From Methanobacteriota archaeon (GTDB lineage: Archaea; Halobacteriota; Methanosarcinia; Methanosarcinales; Methanosarcinaceae), in NCBI GenBank assembly GCA_023399215.1, contig JAEWQJ010000023.1:1-64000 (forward strand): 64,000 nucleotides of DNA, written 5' to 3'. The translations under genes and the position numbers were made by a program. The notes under the pieces were generated by a model. That model was not told where the DNA came from. It did no database searches and saw nothing but the letters and a program-made list of their open reading frames with translations. Within the stretch, counting starts at the first letter, position 1. Every line of letters starts with the position of its first letter. This document shows, piece after piece, positions 34,984 through 44,305 of the stretch.

Positions 34984-35649
34984 TTATACTCAAAAGTCCT
35001 GGAATCCTATTTTCACTCATATGAGTAAAAGTATTTATACATTTCTATGCGCGCAGGAAATTGTCATATTTACCTTACGTAGAAGAAAAAACATGTCAAA
35101 AATAGATCCAAGAGATAAATAAAATATTAAAATTTTAGAAAATATCTCGAGATCAGGAGTTAAAAAACCAGACATTCCGTTATTAAGACTTAAATCCAAT
35201 TATAAATTACGTTTAATTATAAATTACGTTTAATTAGAAACTGAGTTTAATTAGAAACTGAGTTTAATTAGAAACTGAATTCAATTAGAAACCGAGTTTA
35301 ATTAGAAACCGAGTTCAATTAGAAACCGAGTTTAATTAGGTTGTTTCGTCCAAATTAGGTCACTTTTTAATTTATTTTATTGTATCTGTTGTATACAGGT
35401 GATCCGCTATACAGGTGATCCACTATTAGATTCCAGATTCCAACTTTGAATTTATTCCATTTTATATAATCATTCCACAATACAAAAATGGAATTGGAAT
35501 TCACCAAATGTTTAACCTTTTGCGTCGCCTGCTGTTATATTATTAATTGGACTTTTAAATGGTTTTGAATCTGGAATCATCTCAGGATACAACAGAAATA
35601 CACCTGTACCTGGCATTCCTTATTGAATTTCTCATGTATCAGAAACTTG
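34984..35649. other. Long spacer with 17-bp repeats
   Basis: No gene. It holds the tandem array at 35195-35340 and an AT-rich tail. Confidence 0.5.
35195..35340. repeat. 17-bp tandem repeat, eight copies plus a partial
   Basis: TTTAATTAGAAACTGAG units repeat with a strict 17-base period from 35195. The first two copies are diverged (ATAAATTACG) and later ones alternate TTTAATT/TTCAATT. Confidence 0.9.
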
Positions 35650-36960
35650 TCAATCTTCAGCCAATTTTCCAAGGAAATATCCAGGTTTTGCAGCAACGAT
35701 CTCCACATCTGCGTACTGGCCAGGCTTTAGACTCGAGCCGCTTATAACAACCGGACGGTAAGCATCCGTACGGGTGAGAACATCCCCTATTTCCGTATAT
35801 TTCGAGACAAAGGCCCGGCCTTTCCAGCCGATCATCGCCTGCTTTGACCCGAGCTTAATTTGTTCACAGACCTTATGTAATTCGTGAGAACGCTGAACTA
35901 AAATTCTTGAGTCGAGATTTCGGAAGGAAAAAGCTTTCGTGTACGGGCGTGGAGAATATCTTGAAATATTAACCTTTTCGGGACGGTATTTCTGTACCCA
36001 TTCGACAGTTTCCTTGAACTCGTCGTCGGTTTCATCGCAGAAGCCTACAATTATGTCGGTGAAGAGAGATAAATCTTCGAAACGGGCACGGAATTTAGTA
36101 ATTATCGTGTCCACTACGTCCATTTTGTGCAGGCGGTTCATTCTCTTCAGGACCGAATGGGAAGCAGACTGGATAGGGAGGTGAAGGAGTTTAAAAACCT
36201 TGTCGGAATCAAAGGCTTCTACCAGGTCGTCGAGGATGGGGAGGACAGAGAAAGGATTCATCATTCCGACCCTTACTTTGAAGTCGCCTGGAATTTCCGA
36301 GATCATGCGCAGAAGTTCAGGAAGTCTGACACCCGTATCCATTCCATACTGGCTGTCGTCCTGAGAAGTAAGCCAGATTTCCCTGCAGCCCTCGGCAACA
36401 GCTGAACGGATATCTTCAACTATCTCATTCGGTGGAAAAGAGTGCAGCTTTCCTCTTGCAGATTTTACAATACAGTAGGAACAGGCAAAATTGCAGCCCT
36501 GCGAGATCTGGCAGATGTGAATATTAGGATTAGAACGTTCACGAGGGACATTGAGAAAGCCTACAGGTTCGGAAGCTCGTAACTCCAGATGTTCTCTTCC
36601 GGGCAAGCCTTTCTTTTTTCTCTGCTCGATTAAGGAAAGAAGCTCTCCAAGCCGGGAAATCGCATTTACCCCCAGGATATGAGCTTCAGGATTTGCATGC
36701 AGAATGTCCTCAAGCTGGACTTCAGGCATACAGCCGGAAACGATAACTTCCATATTCTTCTCGCCCATGCTGCGGATTTTATACAGGATCTTCTGTTCTG
36801 TAGTGTATTTTACCGTACAGGAATTGCAAATATAGACCTCTGCCTGATCGGCAGCCTCAGGGCCCAGCAGTTCATGCCCTAGTCTTTCGACACTTGCCTT
36901 CATTATCTCGGCTGAGGCCTGGCTCGCCGAACAGCCAAAACTTTCAAGATAGACTTTCAT
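35650..36960 (-). CDS. Archaeal MiaB-like tRNA methylthiotransferase
   Basis: A 436-residue radical-SAM enzyme. The N-terminal UPF0004 domain has three cysteines for the auxiliary cluster (FGCSAS, ICNSCTV, VSGCMPE). The radical-SAM core carries the CxxxCxxC motif (CNFACSYC, near 154-161) and ends with a TRAM-type RNA-binding domain (about 370-433). Archaeal relatives, like CDKAL1/MtaB, add a methylthio group to t6A37 of tRNAs. The KEOPS subunit gene at 41641-42171 belongs to the pathway that makes t6A, the substrate. Monocistronic, ATG start. Confidence 0.9.
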   Translation of the reverse strand: MKVYLESFGCSASQASAEIMKASVERLGHELLGPEAADQAEVYICNSCTVKYTTEQKILYKIRSMGEKNMEVIVSGCMPEVQLEDILHANPEAHILGVNAISRLGELLSLIEQRKKKGLPGREHLELRASEPVGFLNVPRERSNPNIHICQISQGCNFACSYCIVKSARGKLHSFPPNEIVEDIRSAVAEGCREIWLTSQDDSQYGMDTGVRLPELLRMISEIPGDFKVRVGMMNPFSVLPILDDLVEAFDSDKVFKLLHLPIQSASHSVLKRMNRLHKMDVVDTIITKFRARFEDLSLFTDIIVGFCDETDDEFKETVEWVQKYRPEKVNISRYSPRPYTKAFSFRNLDSRILVQRSHELHKVCEQIKLGSKQAMIGWKGRAFVSKYTEIGDVLTRTDAYRPVVISGSSLKPGQYADVEIVAAKPGYFLGKLAED

Positions 36961-37240
36961 GATTTAACTCTAAATTCTATGTTTTTTAATTCCGTAATTT
37001 GTACTTCTGAAATTCTGAATTCTGAAATTCTGAATTCTGAAATTTTGAATTTGTACTTCTGAAAGTTTGAATTTTGAATTATGTATTTCTTAGTTTTGTA
37101 TTATTCTTTAGTTCTGTATTTGATAATTCTATAATCAAATTATGTATTTGATAATTCTGTAATCAAATTATATATTTGATAATTCCGTATCTTCGCAAAA
37201 TCCATGTTTTAAAAAAGATGAAAAAAGAGAATAAAAGGAT
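36961..37240. repeat. Spacer with two families of short repeats
   Basis: AATTCTGAATTCTGAA-like runs near 37010-37080 are followed by ~28-bp units TTTGATAATTCTGTAATCAAA (core within 37118-37185). No gene is seen. Confidence 0.6.
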
Positions 37241-38302
37241 TTACAGGTAGAGAGGAGTCTCACGCTTATCCTTTATATAAATACTGTCCGTAAACCTGAC
37301 AGATCCGGATGCACCCATTGAGATTGTGTGTACCCTGGCATCCCCGCTGCCGAACAGGTTGACTTCTCGTAGAAAATGACCGGGAGTTACAGCTGATGCT
37401 GAAAAGATCACGTCGTTCCCTGGCACAAGCTTGTTGGTATCAAGGACATCATTGATGTTTTGAAGGGTGATTCCCATTTTTTCAAGCCTTGGCATTTTTT
37501 CTTCAATTTCTTTGTCGATCTTATCCTGACTCTTTCCGTTTGCAACCGTGGGAAGCGCAAGCCTTGCAAGGATTTTTCCGCCGAGGATTTTGATTGCAGC
37601 CGCTGTGAGTACTGCTTCACCCGAACCGCCTGAGCCCATCACCATATGAATGCCCGACCCGCGGATTGCAGTTGAAACTCCGGGCATAAGGTCTCCGTCA
37701 CTAATTAGCTTTACGCGGGCGCCTGCTTCCCGAATCTCGGTTATTTTCTGGGCATGCCTTGGCCGGTCAAGCACAACGACTACAAGCTCGTCAACACTTC
37801 TGTCGAGAGCCTTTGCGACGATCTCAAGATTGCGCTTGACAGGAGCATCCAGGTCAATCTTTTCATCAGGGTGTTCCTCTTCGTAACGCACTACATCTGG
37901 CCCGACAACAATCTTGTCCATATAGATATCAGGACCGTGGAAAATTCCGCCCCTTTCAGCCATTGCCATAACTGCAACCGAGCCAGGCCCGCCATCTGCG
38001 GTAAGGTTTGTTCCCTCAAGTGGGTCGACTGCAATATCGACTTCAAGGTCTCCTTTTCCTGTTCCTACGTGCTCCCCGATATAAAGCATGGGAGCCTCGT
38101 CCCTTTCTCCTTCCCCGATCTGGATTATGCCTTTCATGTCAAGTTTATTCAGCATCCTTCGCATGGCGGCAACTGCTACCTGGTCGGCAAAACTTTTGTT
38201 CCCACGCCCCATCTGGTACGCTGCGGCAATGGCTGCAGCTTCGGTCACATGAATAAGTCTGGGCAATAACTCACATTCTATAGGCCCTGAACAATCAATC
38301 AT
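37241..38302 (-). CDS. glpX: Fructose-1,6-bisphosphatase class II (GlpX family)
   Basis: About 353 residues. The enzyme hydrolyses fructose 1,6-bisphosphate to fructose 6-phosphate in gluconeogenesis. Family features are ADQVAVAAMRRML, the metal-binding GEGERDEAPML, DPLEGTN, and the substrate region GSGGSGEAVLTAAA. The start is uncertain: the frame extends to a TTG at 38338 directly behind GGGAG (too close for use), while ATG at 38302 begins MIDCSGPIECELLPRL, which fits the family better. Most archaea rely on a different FBP aldolase/phosphatase, so this class II enzyme is noteworthy but known in Methanosarcinales. Confidence 0.9.
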   Translation of the reverse strand: MIDCSGPIECELLPRLIHVTEAAAIAAAYQMGRGNKSFADQVAVAAMRRMLNKLDMKGIIQIGEGERDEAPMLYIGEHVGTGKGDLEVDIAVDPLEGTNLTADGGPGSVAVMAMAERGGIFHGPDIYMDKIVVGPDVVRYEEEHPDEKIDLDAPVKRNLEIVAKALDRSVDELVVVVLDRPRHAQKITEIREAGARVKLISDGDLMPGVSTAIRGSGIHMVMGSGGSGEAVLTAAAIKILGGKILARLALPTVANGKSQDKIDKEIEEKMPRLEKMGITLQNINDVLDTNKLVPGNDVIFSASAVTPGHFLREVNLFGSGDARVHTISMGASGSVRFTDSIYIKDKRETPLYL

Positions 38303-38338
38303 TTCCTCTACGGTTTTTGGATGAGATATAAGAATCAA

Positions 38339-38758
38339 CTCCCATTTTCTGCTTGCGAATAATCTGCTTTTTGATAATGAAATCTTCTTTCGGCAATTTA
38401 CTCTTTATATTAAATTGATCTCATAACACAATAGTATATTAATGAATCTATTGGCCGAATGGAGACATATACGGAGTCATATATTTATTTATGAAGCGTT
38501 CATCACAGAAAGTCCTGTAAATAGAGGGCCTTCTAGAAGGCTTCAAAATAAAGCATACAGATAAGAAGTATAAAAAAATGGCTAAAAAAGCTGCTTAAAA
38601 CTGCCAAAAGTCCAGGCTCTAAAGCTTGCTGAAACTCAATTAAGAATGCCTCATAAAACAACTGCTAAAAAATTTGGTTTGAGTCTGGACTGAAACATAA
38701 ATAGAATTTGATCCAAAAAGAGCAGTTTCTGCTCAATATACTTTAAGGGGAAACACCC
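38339..38758. other. Divergent spacer
   Basis: AT-rich, no gene visible. The tract near 38455-38475 (ATGGAGACATAT) is echoed at about 54015-54030 (TTGGAGACATAT) in the vht-hyp spacer; the meaning is unknown. Confidence 0.4.
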
Positions 38759-39511
38759 GTGAAAATTCACTGTTTACAACACCTGAAAAACGATACCCTG
38801 GGAAACATAGGGACCTGGATAGACAAAAAAGGATATAAACTTACGAAAACCTTGCTCTGCAAAGACGCTTTTTTTCCTTCTCCCGAAGAATTCGATACGC
38901 TCCTGATAATGGGCGGCACCATGAGTGTTTATCAGGAAGAGGAATATTCCTGGTTAAAACCTGAAAAAGAATTTGTAAGAAAAGTAATAGAAGCCGGCAA
39001 ACCCGTGCTTGGAAGCTGTTTTGGAGCTCAGATGATTTCCGAAGTGCTTGGAGGAAAAGTTACGAAGAATCCGTATAAGGAAATCGGCTGGCACACAGTA
39101 TGGTCTATAGAAGGAAAAATCGAACAAAGCCCGAGCGAGCTAAAGGGTTCGAAGCTTCCGTCCTGCATGTTTCCTGAGTTTACCGGTTTTATGTGGCATG
39201 GGGATACTTTTGAGATTCCAGCCGGCGCAATGAAGCTTTTCGAAAGTGAGGCATGCCCGAATCAGGGATTTATTTACAATGGAAAAGTTCTTGGGCTACA
39301 GTTTCACCCTGAAGCCAACAGGCAGTGGGTAAGAAATCTGATCAGGGATTCAGGTCACGATCTTGTGTCAGGAAAATACATCCAATCTGAAAAGGAAATA
39401 CTTGGGCAGGAAAGCTTTTTTGATAGTTCCAGGAACCTGGCCTTTTCCCTCATGAACTGGTTTGAAGAAAAATGTAGGCAAGAAAAAAGGTGTGAGAAGG
39501 AGCTAGTGTGA
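38759..39511 (+). CDS. Class I glutamine amidotransferase-like protein
   Basis: A 250-residue protein of the GMP-synthase-like GATase1 family. The nucleophile elbow is GSCFGAQ (Cys near residue 87) and the catalytic His-x-Glu is FHPEAN near 182-187, so the triad is complete. It would release ammonia from glutamine or hydrolyse a gamma-glutamyl bond; the acceptor is not known since no synthetase partner is adjacent. It starts with GTG at 38759, with AAGGGGA seven bases upstream. Monocistronic. Confidence 0.83.
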   Translation: MKIHCLQHLKNDTLGNIGTWIDKKGYKLTKTLLCKDAFFPSPEEFDTLLIMGGTMSVYQEEEYSWLKPEKEFVRKVIEAGKPVLGSCFGAQMISEVLGGKVTKNPYKEIGWHTVWSIEGKIEQSPSELKGSKLPSCMFPEFTGFMWHGDTFEIPAGAMKLFESEACPNQGFIYNGKVLGLQFHPEANRQWVRNLIRDSGHDLVSGKYIQSEKEILGQESFFDSSRNLAFSLMNWFEEKCRQEKRCEKELV

Positions 39512-39738
39512 GCTAGATAAAGTAGAGAGTGAAAAAGAAAGATATAAAAGAGAAAGTAAAGTACGAAAGAGAAGTAAAATGTGAAAAAGATGTTAACCTG
39601 CTAAAAAAGAGAAGCTAATGAGAAACTCGGGATGCAGTCTTAGAATATTTCATAGGGGATAATATGATTGTTAATTTTAATTTTGGGGAAAATAAAACCC
39701 TTATATATTTTGATAGTAGTATTTAATGAGGTAAAATT

Positions 39739-41508
39739 ATGCTAGTGGAATCAATTATTGTAGCTCTCATAGCTTCATTTTTCTTGGGATTTGAGGACAA
39801 AAAATTTAGTTTAAAGAAAACACTCAAATATTATGGAATTACTGCCATTGTTGGAACTGTACTAATTTATGTGTACTTGTATTTGTTCACTCCTGCTTTT
39901 GTTGGCATATTGGGTGGGTACTACATAGTCGCAGCAATACCAATACTTATAATTTCGGCATTTTATATATTCATAGGTAAATCGAGTAATTCAGATAATA
40001 TAGAAATTGGAATTCAGGCATTAAAGATAATAGCAGTACTCGGGGTTTTTATATACTTACTGACCACTCCGATTTTGTATAACCAGCAATTACATGATAT
40101 TCCTCAAGTAAAAGTTTATAATAACATTTCTCAAGGATCTAATTTTGCCCCTATCGATGCTCAGAATACGAGAATTGTTGATCAATCTATGGCTTATTAC
40201 CTGGGAAATAAAGTAATTGGGAGCAGTGAGCAAAATTTAGGCAGCCAGTTTGAAGTAAAACAGAATGATTTTAAGATCCAAAATATAAATGGTCGGTTGT
40301 ACTGGGTTGCTCCTTTAGAGTTTAGAGATATTTTTAAGTGGTGGAATGCAAAAACATCACCCGGCTTCATAATGGTAGATGCTGAAGATCCTTCTGCACC
40401 TGCAAAACTTCACACTGGCTATAAAATGAAGTATATGACCTCCTCGTTTTTAGGTGATTATATCATCAGACATCTTTATTCAAATGGCTACCAGAATGTC
40501 GAATTAAAAGACATTAATTTTGAAGTTACAGATAAACTTCAGCCGCGTTGGGTAGTAAGCTTAACAACTCCATCAGTGCTTAATAGTGGAGATGTTGTTA
40601 AGGGAATTGCAGTTATTGATCCTGAAAATGGAGATATTACAGAGTATTCTCTTGGGAACGCGCCTGAATGGGTTGATAGAGTAATGCCTGAAGAACTTGC
40701 TAGGAATTATCTTAGCTGGTATGGCAAATATATTCATGGTTGGTTAAATTCAGTAATTACAGAGCAAGATGTCAACGTTGTTAGTTCTGGAGAGATGTGG
40801 TTAATACATGGAAACAATGAGCAAGCATATTGGTTTGCTGGAATGACTTCTTCCTCATCAAAGGATCAATCTCTAACGAGTATAGCATTAGTAAATTCTA
40901 GAGATGGGACTGTCAATTTATACAGGATGAATGGATGGAATGAACAGGCTGTTATGGATGCAGTAAATGTTACAGTGTCAAATTTCAAAAATTATCATAG
41001 CTGCGCACCTATACCTTATGATTATTCAGGAAGATTAGCTTATGTTGTTTCAATAGCTGCGTCTTCGGAGAATGGAGAAATATTCCAGAAAATAGGAATC
41101 GTAGATGCTATAACAGGACATGTTTCTCTTGGGAATACTAAGGCAATTGCCTTTGAGGAGTATAGAAGATACCTGAATGAAAACGGGTACAACTTTGCTA
41201 TAACGAATTCAAGTGCCATAAGGAATATTACTGGAATTGTGAATAGAATCTCAGGTATTATTTCAGCAAATAACTTTGATTACAGGCTAATTTATCTAAA
41301 TAATTCAAACGTCATCTTTGAAATTCCAATTTCTCAATATCCAGAGGCAGCCCTTACAAACATAGGTGATACTGTAAACATGACTTATGAAGATACGAGG
41401 GATTCTGTGATAACGGTTAACAGTTTCAATAATTCAGGAATTGATGTGAGGATTAGCGCAGAACAACAGAATTATACACGGATGAGGGCGAATCAAACCG
41501 TGTATTAA
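39739..41508 (+). CDS. Large membrane-anchored protein of unknown function
   Basis: A 589-residue protein. Four hydrophobic segments occur in the first 120 residues (about 3-18, 31-52, 58-77, 93-110). A long domain of roughly 460 residues follows with strand-rich repeats that end in GIAVIDPENGDITEYSLG and KIGIVDAITGHVSLGN, resembling PepSY-like units. The composition (many Asn/Ser/Tyr) suggests an external location. I do not recognise a named family. Start ATG with GAGG at 39728-39731; a TATA-like TATATATTTTGAT lies upstream near 39702. No neighbours on the same strand within 200 bases. Confidence 0.65.
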   Translation: MLVESIIVALIASFFLGFEDKKFSLKKTLKYYGITAIVGTVLIYVYLYLFTPAFVGILGGYYIVAAIPILIISAFYIFIGKSSNSDNIEIGIQALKIIAVLGVFIYLLTTPILYNQQLHDIPQVKVYNNISQGSNFAPIDAQNTRIVDQSMAYYLGNKVIGSSEQNLGSQFEVKQNDFKIQNINGRLYWVAPLEFRDIFKWWNAKTSPGFIMVDAEDPSAPAKLHTGYKMKYMTSSFLGDYIIRHLYSNGYQNVELKDINFEVTDKLQPRWVVSLTTPSVLNSGDVVKGIAVIDPENGDITEYSLGNAPEWVDRVMPEELARNYLSWYGKYIHGWLNSVITEQDVNVVSSGEMWLIHGNNEQAYWFAGMTSSSSKDQSLTSIALVNSRDGTVNLYRMNGWNEQAVMDAVNVTVSNFKNYHSCAPIPYDYSGRLAYVVSIAASSENGEIFQKIGIVDAITGHVSLGNTKAIAFEEYRRYLNENGYNFAITNSSAIRNITGIVNRISGIISANNFDYRLIYLNNSNVIFEIPISQYPEAALTNIGDTVNMTYEDTRDSVITVNSFNNSGIDVRISAEQQNYTRMRANQTVY

Positions 41509-41640
41509 TTTTTAGGGTTTGGAGTAGTAAAAATAACAGAATTTGATGTCACATTCGATGAACGTGGAATTCCTCACGTATCAAAATCCCTCGAAATCTA
41601 AATTCCTCAAAATCTAAATCCCATTCAAAAAATAGGAGAC

Positions 41641-42171
41641 TTACTTTGCAAAATCTGCCAGCGCCACCCTCTCAACCACAAGTTCAGGAATGTGTTCTTC
41701 CCCTGAAGCCTCAATTTCAGCATCCGTGATACCAAACACGGAAATAATTCCCTGTCTTTTGGAATAAGAATAAGAAAGCAGCTCGGAACAGGGCTTTTCA
41801 GTAATGAGTTCTTTTAATGCAGGGAGAGCCAGCACCAGATTGTCCATTTTTCCAAGCAGCACGAATACGACATTGTTTTCCCCTTTACACAGACCTATCG
41901 AAAAACTCCTTTCAATCTGCCTCTCTCCGGATGCATACCGCATAATCTCGATACCGGGATCGTTTGCTATGTTCCTGCCTGCAGCAATTGCCCGAAGAGC
42001 TTTTCCCACTGCAAAATGAAGGTGCCTTTCTCCTGCGATCAGGTCTGCGTTCAAACCCTGAATAATGACATCATTTTCGGAAGCGATAGAATTTATTGAT
42101 TTTAGAAAGCCGGAAAGATTAGGGATATTTACGTTCCCGCAGATTACCTGGATTTCCCTTTGCATTGTCAT
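41641..42171 (-). CDS. KEOPS complex subunit Cgi121
   Basis: A 176-residue protein matching archaeal Cgi121, the regulatory and tRNA-binding member of KEOPS (Kae1-Bud32-Cgi121-Pcc1) that installs threonylcarbamoyl on A37 of ANN-decoding tRNAs. Supporting stretches are IQGLNADLIAGERHLHFAVGKA near 38-60 and EIMRYASGERQIERSFSIG near 75-92. Other KEOPS genes are not in the window. ATG start; an internal ATG two codons later is equally possible. Confidence 0.82.
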   Translation of the reverse strand: MTMQREIQVICGNVNIPNLSGFLKSINSIASENDVIIQGLNADLIAGERHLHFAVGKALRAIAAGRNIANDPGIEIMRYASGERQIERSFSIGLCKGENNVVFVLLGKMDNLVLALPALKELITEKPCSELLSYSYSKRQGIISVFGITDAEIEASGEEHIPELVVERVALADFAK

Positions 42172-42798
42172 AGTCCTGCCATAGCGCGGGCTTTACAATA
42201 AGGATTTCGGTTGTAGGAAAAAACAAAAATAGAAAGCAATAGGACTTACGCAGTTTAACTGAAAAATCAACAACATCAGACCATTAACTGTTTAAAATGT
42301 GACTTTTATCCACAGTCTTTGTCGTAATTGATTTTGGTTCTCAAGTGCGTAAGTCCTAAGCAAGAAGAAAGAACGAAGTAAAATGATCAAAAAGATTTTC
42401 CACATATATCGATATGAAATTCATTAGATTGGAATATTAGATGTCAAGACGAAAAACAAAGTGATGTAGACTTTAACCTATTGTCCTATTGAGTAAGTTG
42501 TGGCTTTTTTTACGAACATTAATTCATATAAAATTCGTAATTATAATTCCTTTAATATTAAATCATATAGATAATAATAGCCTAACAATACAGTTTGAAA
42601 TCACTCTCCTTTGGCATAGATCATGACGCATAAAGCAAGGATTGAAAAGTTTACACCAATAATATACTTACTGAGAGATAAAGATATGATGATTAATTGG
42701 TAAGGTAATACTTACGCAGCGCATCTGCCAAAGGAAGGTGAATTGAAAAACCAAATAAGAACTGTATCAAGTTGAGCAAGACCTTTGGAGTGTAGTAA
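42172..42798. other. Long spacer containing a transposon-like element
   Basis: No gene. It contains the 119-bp inverted-repeat element (listed) and AT-rich sequence before the small secreted protein gene. Confidence 0.5.
42240..42358. mobile_element. 119-bp MITE with perfect 13-bp inverted ends and 5-bp target duplication
   Basis: TAGGACTTACGCA (42240-42252) and TGCGTAAGTCCTA (42346-42358) are perfect terminal inverted repeats. AGCAA stands directly outside both ends (42235-42239 and 42359-42363), a clean target-site duplication. The interior has no reading frame. A related end lies at 43391-43420. Confidence 0.8.
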
Positions 42799-43161
42799 AT
42801 GGGGGAACAAATATTCGACAAAACAAAAAAGATATTGTGTATTTTCACGGTAATCTTTTTTGTAGCTTCGATTACAGCTGCAGCAGTAAGCGCAGCTCCT
42901 GCTGATAACGGCGGAAAAGATAGAGACGGTTGGAAGGACGGAAAAGATAGAGACGGCTGGAAAGACGGAAAAGGTAGAGACGGTTGGAAAGACGGAAAAG
43001 GTAGAGACGGCTGGAAAGACGGAAAAGGTAGAGACGGTTGGAAAGACCACCGTGGACACCGCTACTGGCATTGTTATCGCGGACACTGGGAGTGGCGTCA
43101 CGGGCACCGCTACTGGCGCTGTGATTACGGGCGCTGGGAGTGGCACAGAGACCGCTATTAA
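42799..43161 (+). CDS. Small secreted protein with GRDGWKDGK repeats and His/Trp/Tyr tail
   Basis: A 120-residue protein. The signal peptide (about residues 9-33) ends near AVSAAPA. Residues 38-84 are five 9-residue units KDGKGRDGW coded by a 27-bp repeat. The C-terminus (85-120) alternates His, Tyr, Trp, Arg and two Cys (GHRYWHCYRGHWEW). Start ATG with TTTGGAG eight bases upstream. The tail could bind metal, heme or surface glycans; this is speculation. It lies next to a hydrogenase operon on the opposite strand. I do not know a family. Confidence 0.65.
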   Translation: MGEQIFDKTKKILCIFTVIFFVASITAAAVSAAPADNGGKDRDGWKDGKDRDGWKDGKGRDGWKDGKGRDGWKDGKGRDGWKDHRGHRYWHCYRGHWEWRHGHRYWRCDYGRWEWHRDRY

Positions 43162-43390
43162 TGATGAAGCTGTCTATTAAATAACAACGACTCATTTATA
43201 CAGCCCTTGATAAAATTACAGAAACAGTAGGATTCTCAATTTCATCAAAACCTGAAATGCATTGAGAGTATTTTCTGGGATTTACACAATCAAAGAGCAA
43301 AATAAAAAACATTGGCAGTTTCTGATTCATTGCTATTGTTTTCTCAGTTGAACTGAGTAATCCCAGAAACTTTTTTTGAAAATAACCATA

Positions 43391-43420
43391 TAGGACTTAT
43401 GCACTTGAAGTACAAAACAA
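43391..43420. mobile_element. Solitary end of a MITE/IS-like element
   Basis: TAGGACTTATGCACTTGAAG closely matches the inverted end of the element at 42240-42358 (TAGGACTTACGCACTTGAGA on the reverse strand). No second end is found near it. It abuts the point where homology between the vhx and vht 3' regions ends. Confidence 0.5.
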
Positions 43421-43430
43421 AAGAGTTAAG

Positions 43431-43468
43431 AAGGTGTACAGGCTTTTCAAAAATTCCTATACTACCTT
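43431..43468 (-). terminator. Degenerate copy of the vhtC-vhtD hairpin behind vhxC
   Basis: AAGGTGTACAGG and CCTATACTACCTT pair with one mismatch and one bulge. The sequence is homologous to 50050-50087, but the following T-run is interrupted (CTTCTTAAC on the minus strand). Confidence 0.45.
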
Positions 43469-43496
43469 AAATTTAATAATTTTCTTTAAGAGATTT

Positions 43497-44291
43497 TCAA
43501 GGCCTTTCCTTTGTAGGTAAATACTTTGTTTTAGCTGTGATAACCTCGGAATAATGAGTATCTGAAAGATCTTCTCTTCCTGACCAAAAAATTGCCTTGT
43601 GATATTTCCATACGTATGGATCAAATTCAATAATTCCTACATGAACCACAAGTTCAAAGACAAACCAGTAAGCTGCAAACAGATGTAATAAGCGAAGTAA
43701 CCCTAAAGCATTGACACCAAAAAAGGATGCAAAATACCAGGCTACGGAAAGTATCCATGCCGCAATGGGAATTCCGAAAGGAGACCAGTCAAGGTTGTAA
43801 AGCACCACTCCTGTAATTGCTACAACGACAATTGCTATGCTCTCAAGGACGATCAGAATTTTAAGTACAGGATGAAGCTTGGTTACATAGTGTCCTTTAC
43901 TTTCATCATAGATAGTAAAAGCCGGATACCTGCCTTTTCCAAAAAAATTCTTTATTATATCAATGAACCGTTCTGCATCGTCTTTTCCGAAAATGTAAGA
44001 GTCCTTAAAATGCACTATCCTGTCTTTGACACTGCATCTTTCTTCTTTGCAGGAAAAAAGGTTGTATGGGACCAGAATCCAGTTTGCAACCAGGAAAAAA
44101 GGCACAGCAATCATATGCCAGGCTCGAGCTGTTTGAAAAGCCATGAACTCCCAGCCATAGTAGATTTTGAATCCCGTAATAAGCAGGACAAACATGGCAA
44201 TAAGATGAACCAGATGAGTAACCCTCTCAAGCCAGGTATAGCGTTCAACAACCATTCTTGTAGAAGCGGATCTTTGAGCAGATCGTACCAT
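43497..44291 (-). CDS. vhxC: Cytochrome b subunit of membrane-bound hydrogenase, vhx-type
   Basis: A 264-residue integral membrane protein with about five hydrophobic helices, the di-heme b type that passes electrons from the hydrogenase small subunit to methanophenazine. Candidate heme histidines are in VTHLVHL (helix 1), ARAWHMIAVP (helix 2), LLRLLHLF and VVHVGI (late helices). It strongly resembles VhtC at 50112-50885, including the shared C-terminus HYSEVITAKTKY. It is third in vhxGAC, 15 bases after vhxA. No vhtD-like protease gene follows. Confidence 0.88.
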   Translation of the reverse strand: MVRSAQRSASTRMVVERYTWLERVTHLVHLIAMFVLLITGFKIYYGWEFMAFQTARAWHMIAVPFFLVANWILVPYNLFSCKEERCSVKDRIVHFKDSYIFGKDDAERFIDIIKNFFGKGRYPAFTIYDESKGHYVTKLHPVLKILIVLESIAIVVVAITGVVLYNLDWSPFGIPIAAWILSVAWYFASFFGVNALGLLRLLHLFAAYWFVFELVVHVGIIEFDPYVWKYHKAIFWSGREDLSDTHYSEVITAKTKYLPTKERP

Positions 44292-44305
44292 ACTTTCAAC
44301 CTCCT

